Translations under genes and position numbers: made by a program | NCBI RefSeq assembly: GCF_037038585.1 | Contig: NC_092541.1 | Coordinates: 133,445 to 197,444, forward strand | DNA: 64,000 nt | Source of the DNA: Patagioenas fasciata | Taxonomy: Eukaryota > Chordata > Aves > Columbiformes > Columbidae | Direction of reading: 5' to 3' | Notes under the pieces: model-generated | Seen by the model: the letters and a program-made list of their open reading frames with translations, nothing else | The model's database searches: none | Told to the model about the DNA's origin: nothing | Part shown: in pieces, positions 45,443-64,000 of the stretch | Numbering within the stretch: the stretch's first letter is position 1 | Layout of the letters: each line of letters opens with the position of its first letter

Positions 45443-45448
45443 TTTATT
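45443..45448 (-). terminator. Possible proximal MAPT poly(A) signal
   Basis: AATAAA within an A/T-rich stretch (45440-45465), about 0.8 kb after the stop codon. Mammalian MAPT uses short and long 3'UTRs, so a proximal site is plausible. Confidence 0.4.
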
Positions 45449-46229
45449 TAATTTTTTTTTTAAGCACATGCTCATTTATGGAAACTCACCCTGCACGGTC
45501 CAAGCATATACAGACACATCTACTCTACGACACGAGGGGCTGCCAAAGGAATGGGGAAAAGCCTCTACTCATCCACTCAGCGGTTCCAGCACAGCCATGG
45601 AGAAGGGAACGGCCGCCCGGGACACGCCAGCACTCCAGCTGCCGGAGCTGGGAGCGGGTTTAGGGGATACCTGGCAGTTATCTTCATACACATCTCGGCT
45701 TGCAGAGGTAAAAACAAAAGGTTTCTTCCAAATCAGCAGGCATTTAATGCAAAAAAGGAGGGCACCTCCCTGCAGTCCCTGGCTGCAGCACCCACTGCCC
45801 GTGCTGCCCTGGCACTGTTAGGGTAACGAGCGTGGGACGGTCACGTCCCCTCCCACGGCCCCGTGCTGCGGGATGCTCGGGTCAGCATCCTGCTGGGGCT
45901 GCCCCTCCCCTCCCCGGGGCAGAGTGGCCCTGGGCAGGGCTGGGACAGCGAGGGACATCACAGGGGACGAGGGGAGGGAGTGGGGAAGGGGACAGGCTGT
46001 GCGCTCCAAGGAGCAAGGGGAGAGGAGGTTTTGTACCTCATAGTGTCACTGATTTTTGAAGTCCTGGAGCTAGAGCTGAATGAACAGTAAAAGCAGGTTA
46101 AATCATTAACCGGTTAGGGGATGGGGAAGCAGCTGTAAAAGGAACAGAGGAAGAAGGCCAGATTATTATTTTCGTTTCTTTTTTTTTTTTCCTTGTCTTC
46201 TCTCATCTTTGCCCTCCACGGTGCCCCAA

Positions 46230-48459
<2,230 letters not shown>

Positions 48460-48572
48460 CTTCTTATTTCCTCCACCAGGGACATGGCTGATGTTATCTA
48501 AGGACCCGATTTTTGATTGCACCTTATCTTTGAAGTCCAGTTTCTCAGATTTCACCTCCACCTGGCCACCGC
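48460..48572 (-). CDS. MAPT: MAPT exon 12, repeat R4
   Basis: Two bases plus 37 codons encode [20 protein letters not shown] and then [17 protein letters not shown]. This is the fourth microtubule-binding repeat, 113 bp as in human. Differences from human are conservative (DKV for DRV, NIS for NIT). The PGGG turn is intact. The donor GTAAAG is weaker than consensus. Confidence 0.98.
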
Positions 48573-52610
<4,038 letters not shown>

Positions 52611-52703
52611 ACTGCCTCCTCCCGGGATGTGTTTGATATTATCCTTTGAGCCACACCTGGATTGAACGCTGCTAAAGTCCAACTTCTTATTAACAATCTG
52701 CAC
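52611..52703 (-). CDS. MAPT: MAPT exon 10 copy 2 (repeat R2')
   Basis: Thirty-one codons, phase 0 at both ends, start [19 protein letters not shown] and end [10 protein letters not shown]. It is the downstream copy in the transcript. Compared with copy 1 it has VQIVNK for VQIINK, SRCGS for SKCGS, and one silent change. All repeat hallmarks (Cys, PGGG) are intact. The acceptor is CTACCAAAG and the donor GTGAGT. Since the length is a multiple of 3, it can be included or skipped freely. Confidence 0.97.
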
Positions 52704-56045
<3,342 letters not shown>

Positions 56046-56311
56046 CTTGCCACCTCCGGGCTGGTGCTTCAGGTTTTCAGTTGAGCCAATTTTGGACTTG
56101 ACGTTTTTCAGGTCAGGCATGGGTGCAGCGGATGGCTGGATGCGGCTCTTGGCGGACGCGGGGGACTTGGGTGGTGTGCGAACCACTGCCACCTTCTTGG
56201 GCTCCCTGGCTGGTGGGGTGGGCAGAGAGGGAGTGCGGGAACGGCTGCCCGGGGTCCCGGGAGAGCCGGGGCTGCTGTAACCGCTTCTGTCTCCAGACTT
56301 GGGCTGCTCAC
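56046..56311 (-). CDS. MAPT: MAPT exon 9, proline-rich region and repeat R1
   Basis: Two bases plus 88 codons, 266 bp as in human. It encodes [20 protein letters not shown], then the [11 protein letters not shown] and [13 protein letters not shown] motifs, then R1 with [19 protein letters not shown]. The Ser/Thr-Pro sites that form the AT8, AT100 and AT180 phospho-epitopes in human tau are present. The segment between KSP and MPDLKN differs ([13 protein letters not shown]). Acceptor is ACCCCAG and donor GTAAGT. Confidence 0.98.
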
Positions 56312-56753
56312 CTGGGGTTTGCACACAGGGGAAGGCAGGGTCAGGGCAGGCAATCTGGGTACGCGAGCCCTTCCCACACAGCCTGGTCCCAGGGCCCCCC
56401 GCTGCAGACCATGGGCAAGGGGGACATGGAGCCACTTTCTGGTACTTCAGTTTGAAGTGAAATCTCTGATTAAAGGCCATTTCCCAGTATCTCAGAAGGA
56501 TGATGGTCCTCGTTGTCTGAATCCTTGGTAAGACTCCCCACCCCAGAGTGACATTAGCATGCATGACAAGTTACAGACAAAAGAGATTCAAACAAAACCC
56601 CTTTCCCATTAGAAATTTGGAAGCATTTTTACAAAATTACTTCATGCAACTAAATAAGGCTGATCCCCAACCAGTTAAACAACCCCCGACCAGTTAAACA
56701 ACCCCCAGCCTGAAAGGAAATGAAAGGAGGAAAAAAAATCTCTTAAACATCAC
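56312..56753 (-). other. MAPT intron 8
   Basis: A 442-bp intron between exon 8 and exon 9. A 19-bp direct repeat (CCAGTTAAACAACCCCC units at 56671 and 56690) is the only feature. Confidence 0.85.
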
Positions 56754-56804
56754 CTTTCTCAGACTTTGCTGCTGCAGGAGGTGGTTTTTTCTGCTCCTTT
56801 CTGC
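56754..56804 (-). CDS. MAPT: MAPT exon 8 (alternative)
   Basis: Two bases, 16 codons and one base encode RKEQKKPPPAAAKSEK. Human exon 8 (54 bp) encodes TKQVQRRPPPAGPRSER, which matches in the basic-PPP-A pattern and in splice phase. The acceptor is TTAAACAG and the donor GTGATG, the latter weak. Human brain tau usually lacks this exon. Skipping it leaves the frame intact. The exon is short, so the call rests on position, phase and pattern together. Confidence 0.8.
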
Positions 56805-57453
56805 CTGTTTAATGAATGAGAAAGATGCTTAAACATAATAAAGCTGGAAACTTAATTGAATTAAGGTTTAATGCAGCTCTGGTTAAATATGAAATATATA
56901 TATATCCAGTGAAATGCACCATTTTAATGGAAATTCACAATGCCTGATGGTTTCTGGGGTTTTATTCTCTGAGAATAATGGGCTAATCTCCCTTCCTGCA
57001 ATCGAAGAATTGATCCCCTTGCCCTGGTCTTCCAGGAGAGCCAAGAGAAAGGGAATGGATGGGCCAAACAAATGGAGCGGCCTGAACCTTCCAGACTGGA
57101 GGAAAACCCGAAGGGATAAAGCAACTGCTCTCTCCTACGCACTGGCAACTACAGAATCATTTTGGTTGGAAAAGACCTTTAAGATCATCGAGTCCATGAA
57201 CAGAGCAGATAAAGCCACATCCAGGAAGGCTCACTCAGAGGAATTGTCCCTGGCTCTGCCCCCACAGCCCATGGCAAGGCTGAGCAGCTCCGAATCCCCA
57301 CGCGGACACGGGCGCGCCGGCCGTGCCCCGCTCGGTGCCGAGCGCGACCCCCGCGTGCACGGGGGCCCATCTGTTCACCACCCCGGGGTGCCCTGAGGCA
57401 GGGGCGCTGCGGACGGCAGCGCCGCTCCCACCATCACTCCCACCATCGCTTAC
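56805..57453 (-). other. MAPT intron 7
   Basis: A 649-bp intron with a CR1 fragment (57151-57205), a short AT dinucleotide run (56892-56903) and a CpG-dense stretch (57300-57370). Confidence 0.85.
57151..57205 (-). mobile_element. CR1 LINE 3'-end fragment
   Basis: The + strand reads ACAGAATCATTTTGGTTGGA, then AAAGACCTTTAAGATCATCG and AGTCC. This is the reverse complement of the CR1 3' terminus, so the element is on the - strand. Only about 55 bp remain. Confidence 0.88.
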
Positions 57454-57586
57454 CGGAGCTGGGAGGCGTCTTGGGCGCCGTGGGCGTCTTTGCTGGGATA
57501 CGCGTGGCGTTGGTCGAGTTCTTCTGCGCCTGCCCGGCTGCGGACCGTGGCGCGGCCGCCTTCGTGCTGCCTCTCACCTCCGGGCC
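57454..57586 (-). CDS. MAPT: MAPT exon 7
   Basis: Forty-four codons plus one base encode [19 protein letters not shown] then [19 protein letters not shown]. The second part matches human [19 protein letters not shown] at nearly every residue. The first part is divergent and Ala-rich. Human exon 7 is 127 bp; this one is 133. It is part of the proline-rich region that flanks the repeats. The donor is GTAAGC. Confidence 0.96.
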
Positions 57587-58766
57587 CTGGGGATGCAAGG
57601 GGGAAGAGGCCGATGGAGGGTGGATCTACCTGGGGATGGGCCACCACCTGTCGTGGGTCAGAGCCACAACAGACCCTCCTGCTTCCTACCCTGGCAGCCC
57701 AAGGGAGCTCCTGCGGGTCTCCCAAATGCAGCCATCTGCAACGTGCCCGTTCACACCGTTTCCCATCACAGCACCGCCACAACCGCTGCACAGTCACCCA
57801 CGGGCTGGCAGAGCGGCCGTGCTGCTTCCCCACGGCAGCTCCTGCCCTCAGCTCCCTCAGTCAACATACACTCGGGCCTGGTTAAAAAGCATCTTCAACT
57901 CCTTTGTTCTCTAGACTTCACTGCTTTGTTTCCCCTGTTCTGTGAAGATTTTGTACAGAAGATAAATAAATCCATTGACTAGACAAGAGGCTCCAAACAG
58001 AGAGATGCGCCTCCTTTCTCCACACCTGCAATACACTGTTGTAACAGGTCCATCCTCTGTCATGGTGTTAAACACCAATATGCTATTCACTGTCTTCTGA
58101 TCCTGCAGAAAAGCCTCCCCAAATCCATCGCTTCCTAATGCTGGTGTGTGCACAAAAGCTGATGAAAAACATGCAGGTGTCGGTTTGAAGCTGAGTGGTC
58201 CCGGGCCGCAGGGAGCAGAGCAGAGCCACAGCAACCCCCGTCACAGTACAACCGCATCCCGCTGCTCCTTCCCTCGCCACGGGGGCGTTTGTACAACCAA
58301 ACACCACAGAGGGAAACCCCCGGCTACTTTTCACACTGCAGAATAAGCCACGGATGTGCACTCATTTCCTATTCCCTGTGTAGCACCTGGCAGTTCTAAC
58401 TCGAACACATTTCAAATACATCTGCTGTTTACAGCCAACACACCCATAAAACACAGCATAAAGCTGCAAAACCAAGAAGAGCACAGAAGAGCAAAAAGGG
58501 ATCTGAAAATGCCTCAGGGAAACCAGGTAACACCCTGCGGCAATGAGGTCCTTTTGCTGTAGCGCAGAGCAAGGGGACTGCATGCGGTGAGATGGACCTG
58601 GCTGCTTCCAACACCGAAACTGGAGCCAAGTCTGGCCATGGCCACTGGGAGGTGAAGGAGAAGCACATCCCATCTTCACCGAACAGGACATGGAGACAGC
58701 ACAGCCAAGTCAGACTTAAGGTATTTCCCAAGGCACCTTCACTTCGCCGACATCCCATTTCCTTAC
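57587..58766 (-). other. MAPT intron 6 (no gene found)
   Basis: A 1.18-kb intron between exons 6 and 7. No gene or repeat is recognised. Confidence 0.85.
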
Positions 58767-58946
58767 CTTGGCTTTCGTTTCTTGCACTCTTGCAATGGCA
58801 GGTCGGGATGTGACAGAAGGGACTCGTTTAGAGGTGGAAGCAGGGCTGGAGGGTGTTTTCGAAGGGGCTGTGCTAGAGGAGGTGTGTCGTTGGGGGGGGG
58901 TGGAGGGTCTGTCGCCTGGGGGTTTGGCAGTGGAAGGTGAGGACTT
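58767..58946 (-). CDS. MAPT: MAPT exon 6 (alternative)
   Basis: Sixty codons, phase 0 at both ends, encode a Ser/Pro/Thr-rich segment ending RVPSVTSRP then ARVQETKAK. Human exon 6 (198 bp) ends YVSSVTSRTGSSGAKEMKLK, which fits this pattern and location. It starts KSSPSTAKPPGDRPSTPP. Human CNS tau mostly skips exon 6; peripheral big tau can include it. The acceptor (GTTTAAG) has a poor pyrimidine tract, in line with an optional exon. The donor GTAAGG is good. Confidence 0.88.
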
Positions 58947-59696
58947 CTTAAACATGGAAACAAAATAAAATCGGAACAAAAAAAATCAGTATGGGAAGGA
59001 AACAAAGGGGGATCGGTGAGGTGGAGCAGGATTAGAAGGTGCGATACGGAGCTGGGTGTGGGCCAGGCGATGCTTGTGCTGCCCAGCAGCACTAAGCGGT
59101 CCCAGGGCTGCACCGGGGGGTACGGGACACCTCGGCTCTACCGTCCCACACCACACAGCACCACCCCAGCCCCTTCCTGGAGGATGTGCCGCCCCAGAGG
59201 GCCTGCCCTTGCCACCGCCCTCCACACCAGTGGTGCGTTTTACCACCCGAAACGCTCTGTTTACTCCCAAACTCTCTGTGTGCTCCAATGGCAAAGACGC
59301 TGTAGGTGCAGCATTTCTGGGAGATGCAGACCACGGCTCCCAGGTCCCCTAAACTCCACACATCTGCTTTAACAACAATGGACCGTTGGTTTTACCAGCC
59401 AGCTGGCTGCTTTCTGGTCTCAGAAAATGACTTCTCTAACCCCCCACGCAACCCCGTGTTTGGGGGTTTGTTTCCGATTCGGTTCGCTCCCCCGCTCTCA
59501 CAGATCACCGCGGATTGCACCCTCCAAACGGGGCGAGGGCGGGAAAAACAAAACGCTCTTGGAAGACAGAGGGAAGAACAGAAGACAATGGCAAGGTTTC
59601 CTAAGAGGCACAACGGCCCGGGAGAGCAGGAGAGGGTCAGGAACGGCACAGCCCCTGCTGCATACACATCGCCTCTGGTTTTGTTTCTTAGCTTAC
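58947..59696 (-). other. MAPT intron 5
   Basis: A 750-bp intron with donor GTAAGC. It contains no recognised gene or repeat. Confidence 0.85.
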
Positions 59697-59752
59697 CTTC
59701 GGTTTCTTTTCCTCAGCTCCAGTCCCTTCCTTGTCTTTGCTGTCGATGCGAC
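59697..59752 (-). CDS. MAPT: MAPT exon 5
   Basis: Two bases plus 18 codons encode RIDSKDKEGTGAEEKKPK. Human exon 5 is also 56 bp and encodes RMVSKSKDGTGSDDKKAK, with the same SKxKxGTG core. It is constitutive in mammals. The acceptor is TTTGTCAG and the donor GTAAGC. The split first codon gives Gly after exon 4A. Confidence 0.95.
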
Positions 59753-61740
59753 CTGACAAATGGACACACACAGTTACACTTCTTGGGACTGGTCACTGAA
59801 CTCTGGAGAGACGAAAGCGTCTGCGCTACAGCAACATGCACGCTGCGCGGGTGTCCGTGTCCCTGCTCTCCTTCCTATTAAATATTATTCTTAGAAATAT
59901 TACAAAGTCACTCATTTCTTGCGGAAATACTTCCACATCGTAAACACACTCTTTCTGGGTTAACAGACGATCCTGTGCACAGGCAGCAGCGCACTGGTCA
60001 CCACCGGAGCATCAGACACACGCAACAAGGTCTGTGCGAGATCATTTTGCCCAGATTCGCAATCGGTTCAAATAGCACCTGTTCAGCTTAGGACCGAACA
60101 GTTCTCTTCGACCCTGAACATGAGTCTCCCTCTCTGAAACACCCATTGGTTCTAACGATCATATAAAGATGCAAATGGAAGGATTTGCCAGTCCTAGCGG
60201 CACCAGGTTGCCCGTGACCTCATTGAAAGCTGCTGCTCAGCGTGTTAACTTTGCAAAGTAGCTGTGCACCGGCTGTTGTCACCCCAGGCCTCTCCTGACG
60301 GTGTCCTCCGCCGCCCCAGCGCACCCTGCGCCTCCCGCCTGGCTCAGACCCCGGGCCAGGGCTTCAGCCGTTGTCCTGCTTCATTTGTATAACGCACAGA
60401 GTGACTGGTAATATTTCAGTGTTTTGTCCCATTAGTCTACGAGCACAACAGATTGCAGTATTACTAATTAGCAGATTAGAAACAGGGAGGAACTAATGCT
60501 TGTACTGTAAGGCACTAATAACAAAGCCCCTTTTCCCCATCTTTAGCTAATTCTTCCCTAATCCAGGAGGAAAAGCTGCTGACACTCTCCCCAGTGTTCT
60601 GGACACTTGCTCTGGGGGGTCAGACCTCTCCCACTGACACGACCAACGTTGTTAATCCAGCACTGGTGATCCTGCTGGATGTACCACCCTTCCCGAATTC
60701 AGTCAAACTGCAGACTGGAGCAAGGCTGGAGCTGCACAGCCACACGGTATCTGTCTCTTTGAAGGAAAAGACTATCATGTAATTAAAGAATTCCTCCTAT
60801 TGAATCAGAAAGCAGCTGACTCTGCGCAACCCATCCCAGCCCATCATCGTTTTCAGGCTCCAACGCGAGCACCAGCAAGCCATGCCAGTGCCCTGCAGCA
60901 CGTGCCAAGCGTCCTGCTGGCTTATCAGGTGGAGAACAAGAAGGATCTTATGAGCTTTAGCGCCAATAGAAAAAGCTACATCGACAACTTCTTCACAAAC
61001 CCCACGCAGCGAAGAGCACGCTGCTGCAAACCAGAGACACTGAGCGGGACTTCAGGGCCACCCCAGGACAGGCCCTGCGAACGGGGACCGGAGCAGATGC
61101 TTTCTAAGAGCGCTGGACGTGCCCTGTAGCGGGCAGAAGTCCAGCCAGCTGCAGACCTTGCCTCCAACAGCAGCCAGGAGTGGGTATTTAAGGGAAAGTA
61201 CAAGGACAATACGGGGCCTTTTCCATGGTTGGACCTGTCACCTCACCTTTTTCCTCCTCCCTTCTCTTTAGGAAAGCCAATGCAAAGAGTTATGGATCTG
61301 GACAGCGGACACATGCAAACCAGACGGCACAGGCTGGAACAAGCTGCAGCGCGCGGGCCAGCCCCGCTCCCGCATGCCAGAACAACGCCCTCCGGTCTCC
61401 ATCGTCTCTAGGAAGGTGCCAGGTGTGAGTTAAGGTGCCCGCCCCACAGATCCAAGGAAATCAAAACCAAAACAGGTGAACAAAGCATGACCGGGAACAC
61501 GCCAGCACCATGCAAGGGTCACAAAACCAAAGCTTGTACACCAGGACACCCAGGATTAAACTAAAGGGGAAGGAGAGGGAGGGAGAAGCAGAGGCACTTT
61601 GTCCATCAGTTCACAGCAAAGGTCCAGGCCAGTTCCCAAGCAGCGGGACTCGCGGTGTCAGCAAGCTGGAGGATGGCTCAGGCAGCCTTGTCGTGAGCAA
61701 ACCGCCAGCAATGTGAGCCCAGGGCAAACGCTGCACACAC
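59753..61740 (-). other. MAPT intron between 4A and 5 (no gene found)
   Basis: A 2-kb intron. Its open frames (such as 60800-61129 on +) show no recognisable domain. The donor next to exon 4A is GTGTGT, weaker than consensus. Confidence 0.83.
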
Positions 61741-62628
61741 CTTTGAGGAGGGGGACACGACTGACGGCTCTGTCTGCAACACGGGCACAAGGTTTCTTCT
61801 TGGGCATCCAGCGTTCTCCTGTACCTGGCACAGCGTCTGCCAAAGGAGCATCTCTGACTTCCACACCATCTTTCACCTCGGCAGGGAGTCTGGCTGATTC
61901 TAGCAGGGGTTCAGAATCTTCCCCGTCCGCAGGCTCAGGTTCTTTCTGGGAGATGATTTCAGAAGGCTCTGATGGGGTGACATCTGCGTTTTCTTCCTCC
62001 CCCAATGGCTGTCTACTCTTCTCTTGGTCCTCTCCTGCTTTATGTGGTTCAGTTTCAATAAGAAGTGCCTCTCTTGGAATGTCTCTGAGGACATCTTTGG
62101 ACTTTTTTTCTCCAAACTCATATTCTTTAGGAGTTTCCTTGGCTGTTGCTGGACACAAACCCACTTCAGGTCCTGGCGAAACATGCTGACCCACCAGAGA
62201 AAGTAAATCCTGTTCAGAAGTTTCATCGACATCACGGTCCTCATCTCCCTCCCGTCGACTGGCATCTTCTTTTACCGGGGCTCTGGTGCACGAAGGAGAC
62301 GGCGCAGCTGCCCCTGCCGGCCCCACAGCGAACACACCAGGACCCCGCTCTGCTCCCAGCGCTGGACCCACACCAACGCCTTCTCTGTCTCCACGATCCC
62401 ACAACTCATTGTTGTCCTCGCCAACTCGGGAGCCTTGATACATATCCAGGGGTATTGGGATGGTGACCTCAATCCTGGTGGGAGCCGCTGCTGAAGCCTC
62501 CATCTCATGTGACACAAGAGGCCGCGGAAGAACCCCAGCGACCGGCTCGGCGGGCTGGTGCTCTCTCCTTATTGCATCTCCCAGACGCTCCTGAGGGCCA
62601 GGCTGCGCCTTGGGAGAGCTTGGCTCCC
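61741..62628 (-). CDS. MAPT: MAPT exon 4A ('big tau' exon)
   Basis: Two bases, 295 codons and one base form one acidic open exon of 888 bp (human 4A is about 753 bp). Matches to human exon 4A are short: DEDRDVDETSEQD (human DEDRDVDESSPQD) near the middle and AVSRVPLLK (human PVSRVPQLK) at the end. The rest is diverged and rich in Glu, Pro, Ala and Ser, as expected of a fast-evolving disordered segment. Acceptor TTCCAG and phase 1 at the end fit the split Gly/Ala codon of exon 5. In mammals this exon is used in peripheral neurons. An internal Met (at 62503-62501) is not a gene start. Confidence 0.93.
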
Positions 62629-64000
62629 CTGGAATCAAAGACGCAGGGTACGAAGCATGGGCAAACAATTAGCACTGGCATGTCAAATAAGTAGTCAGAC
62701 ATAGTGCTGAAGAGAGACCAAGGACTTCTGCTATCAAACTAAGGGAGAAAGCAAGTCCCACATTGCCCTGTTGAACAGACAACTCACTTCTACAGCGGTT
62801 TTTGCCTTTCAGGAAACTCTGCTCCCCATGGGAATCAGGTAAGGACCTGGTCTCTCCGGCCACCGCCATCTGCCACCCCCGTGCTATCAGCTGCTTCAGC
62901 CACAGAGGTTTCCAGAACCACCTGTTTGCTGGTCAGTGACCACCTCTTCTTGGCTCAAGGGCCTCAACAAAACAGGCCAGACACCTCCTGTCCTTCACGA
63001 GCGTACAAAATCCCTCAAGTCCTCTACTCCGTGCAGGAGAGGCTCCTGCAGACGTGGCACTGACTACATCCTCCCAACGTCCAAACCACCTCTGCTTGGC
63101 TCTCCAGAACACGTCTGCTGCCAATGAGCCCAGGGAAAAGCCCAGATCAGAGTATTCAGTACTGAGATCCAACTGTTGATTCGTTAGTTTAACAAACAAG
63201 ATTAAAACAGGAAAAGAAGAAGTCAAGACTTACTCGGTCTTTTATCAATGTTCTTCCAATTTTAAACGTAATGGCTAACTGAAACTACCACACAAAGACC
63301 TCGGAAACTGTGGTTTAAGAGAAATCCTTCATTGGCACTTATTGGCAGGTAATATTTGAAATGCGGCATCAAGAAGCACCTTTTATAACCTCAAGCATTT
63401 GAAGGGTGTTCATGCAGCAGCCACCAGGCCGCCCCGGCTCGTTTCTGCTGCCAGTGAACAGAACGCGAGCACTAACGACCCCGGCCGCGCTCCCACGCCG
63501 CGGGCCTGCTGGTGCCTCGAGGCGGACACACGGCACCAGGGCAAGGGCGGCAGAGTCAGAGGACGTCTCCACCTGAGACTGCGAAGGCATTTTAACAGGC
63601 GCCATCTTCGCTGCAAAGACCACTTTTTCAAATCCCATAACACAAAAAATGAAGGTAGGCAGTAAGAACATATCCAAGACCCTGTGTATTGATAACCACA
63701 TTTTCCTCTGAGTCAAACAGAACTATTAAAAGGAAGCAGCGCATTACTACCAGCCCACTTGCAGATAACTAACAATTTACAGAAGAACCTAGAAATGTCA
63801 TGTATAGGTTACATCAGAGCTCCAGCTACATGTATGTCCCCATATCTGACAGCTGATCCCAGAAAGGTCTTATTAAAAATGTGGTGAGAAACAGCAGCCA
63901 GAACCAGAATGCCAGAAGAGAACCCCAGCCCCACCAGCAATCCTCGTTTATTTTTCTGTAGTGGTACCACTGCTTTTTAAAATACAGAAGACTTATTAGT
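62629..64000 (-). other. MAPT intron upstream of exon 4A, partial (no exon found)
   Basis: The last 1.37 kb of the window lie upstream of exon 4A in the gene. A sequence like human exon 4 (GIGDTPSLEDEAAGHVTQ) was looked for on the - strand and not found. Exons 1-4 are therefore probably beyond 64000. A few splice-like motifs exist but do not form a convincing exon. Confidence 0.75.

Larger units (their letters stand above)
43350..46229 (-). other. MAPT: MAPT 3'UTR
   Basis: About 2.9 kb from the TGA to the likely cleavage site. The last 100 bases of the transcript (43350-43450) closely resemble the end of human MAPT mRNA as I recall it, including GGAAATAAAG at the signal. Other contents are an AATAAA at 45443-45448, another at 43639-43644 followed by a long genomic A tract (43601-43624, - strand), and a 26-bp tandem duplication (43515-43566). 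Open frames in this GC-rich stretch are not conserved proteins. Confidence 0.85.

Noticed and set aside
63240-63290. Splice-like mini-exon on the - strand (acceptor TTTCAG, donor GTAAGT, 15 codons)
   Set aside because: The peptide LAITFKIGRTLIKDR does not resemble acidic tau exon 4 and no reading phase supports it. It is probably chance.
63590-63640. Second mini-exon candidate on the - strand (CTTTGCAG ... TCTCAG/GTGGAG)
   Set aside because: The frame and composition do not fit MAPT exon 3 or 4, and the donor is weak.

Overview
This is a vertebrate nuclear window, almost certainly from a bird. It has spliced genes with GT-AG introns, two short remnants of the 3' end of a CR1 LINE (11019-11100 and 57151-57205), few other interspersed repeats, and compact introns. 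Two neighbouring genes run toward each other. No bacterial, viral or CRISPR content was seen. The species cannot be fixed from the sequence alone.

Left part (1 to about 42480, + strand): the 3' two-thirds of KANSL1, the scaffold subunit of the NSL histone acetyltransferase complex. Thirteen coding exons (human exons 3-15) lie between 20219 and 40685. They join in phase into 679 codons after a split first codon, ending at the TAG at 40683-40685. The large first coding exon lies upstream of the window. Bases 1-20218 are intron with three G-rich tandem repeats. The 3'UTR runs to about 42480.

Junction (42481-43350): a 34-bp minisatellite of 20 copies starts directly after the last KANSL1 ATTAAA signal. 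About 200 bp separate its end from the MAPT polyadenylation signal.

Right part (about 43350 to 64000, - strand): the 3' part of MAPT (tau). Visible exons, in transcript order, are 4A ('big tau'), 5, 6, 7, 8, 9, two copies of exon 10, then 11, 12 and 13. All junctions are in phase and give 722 codons to the TGA at 46230-46232. Exons 1-4 were not found and should lie beyond 64000. Exon 10 (microtubule-binding repeat R2) sits in a 240-bp tandem duplication, so the gene can encode a tau with five repeats (R1, R2, R2', R3, R4). Both copies keep the donor-site stem-loop that controls exon 10 splicing in humans. Five-repeat tau isoforms have been reported for chicken brain, as I recall, so the principle is known.

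The two genes are functionally unrelated (chromatin acetylation versus microtubule binding). Their tail-to-tail order matches the human 17q21.31 locus. The + strand is T/G-rich over KANSL1 and A/C-rich over MAPT, with the switch near the junction. The most notable items are the duplicated R2 exon, the minisatellite between the gene ends, a 399-bp KANSL1 intron that is open in frame, and an Ala/Ser repeat near the KANSL1 C-terminus.
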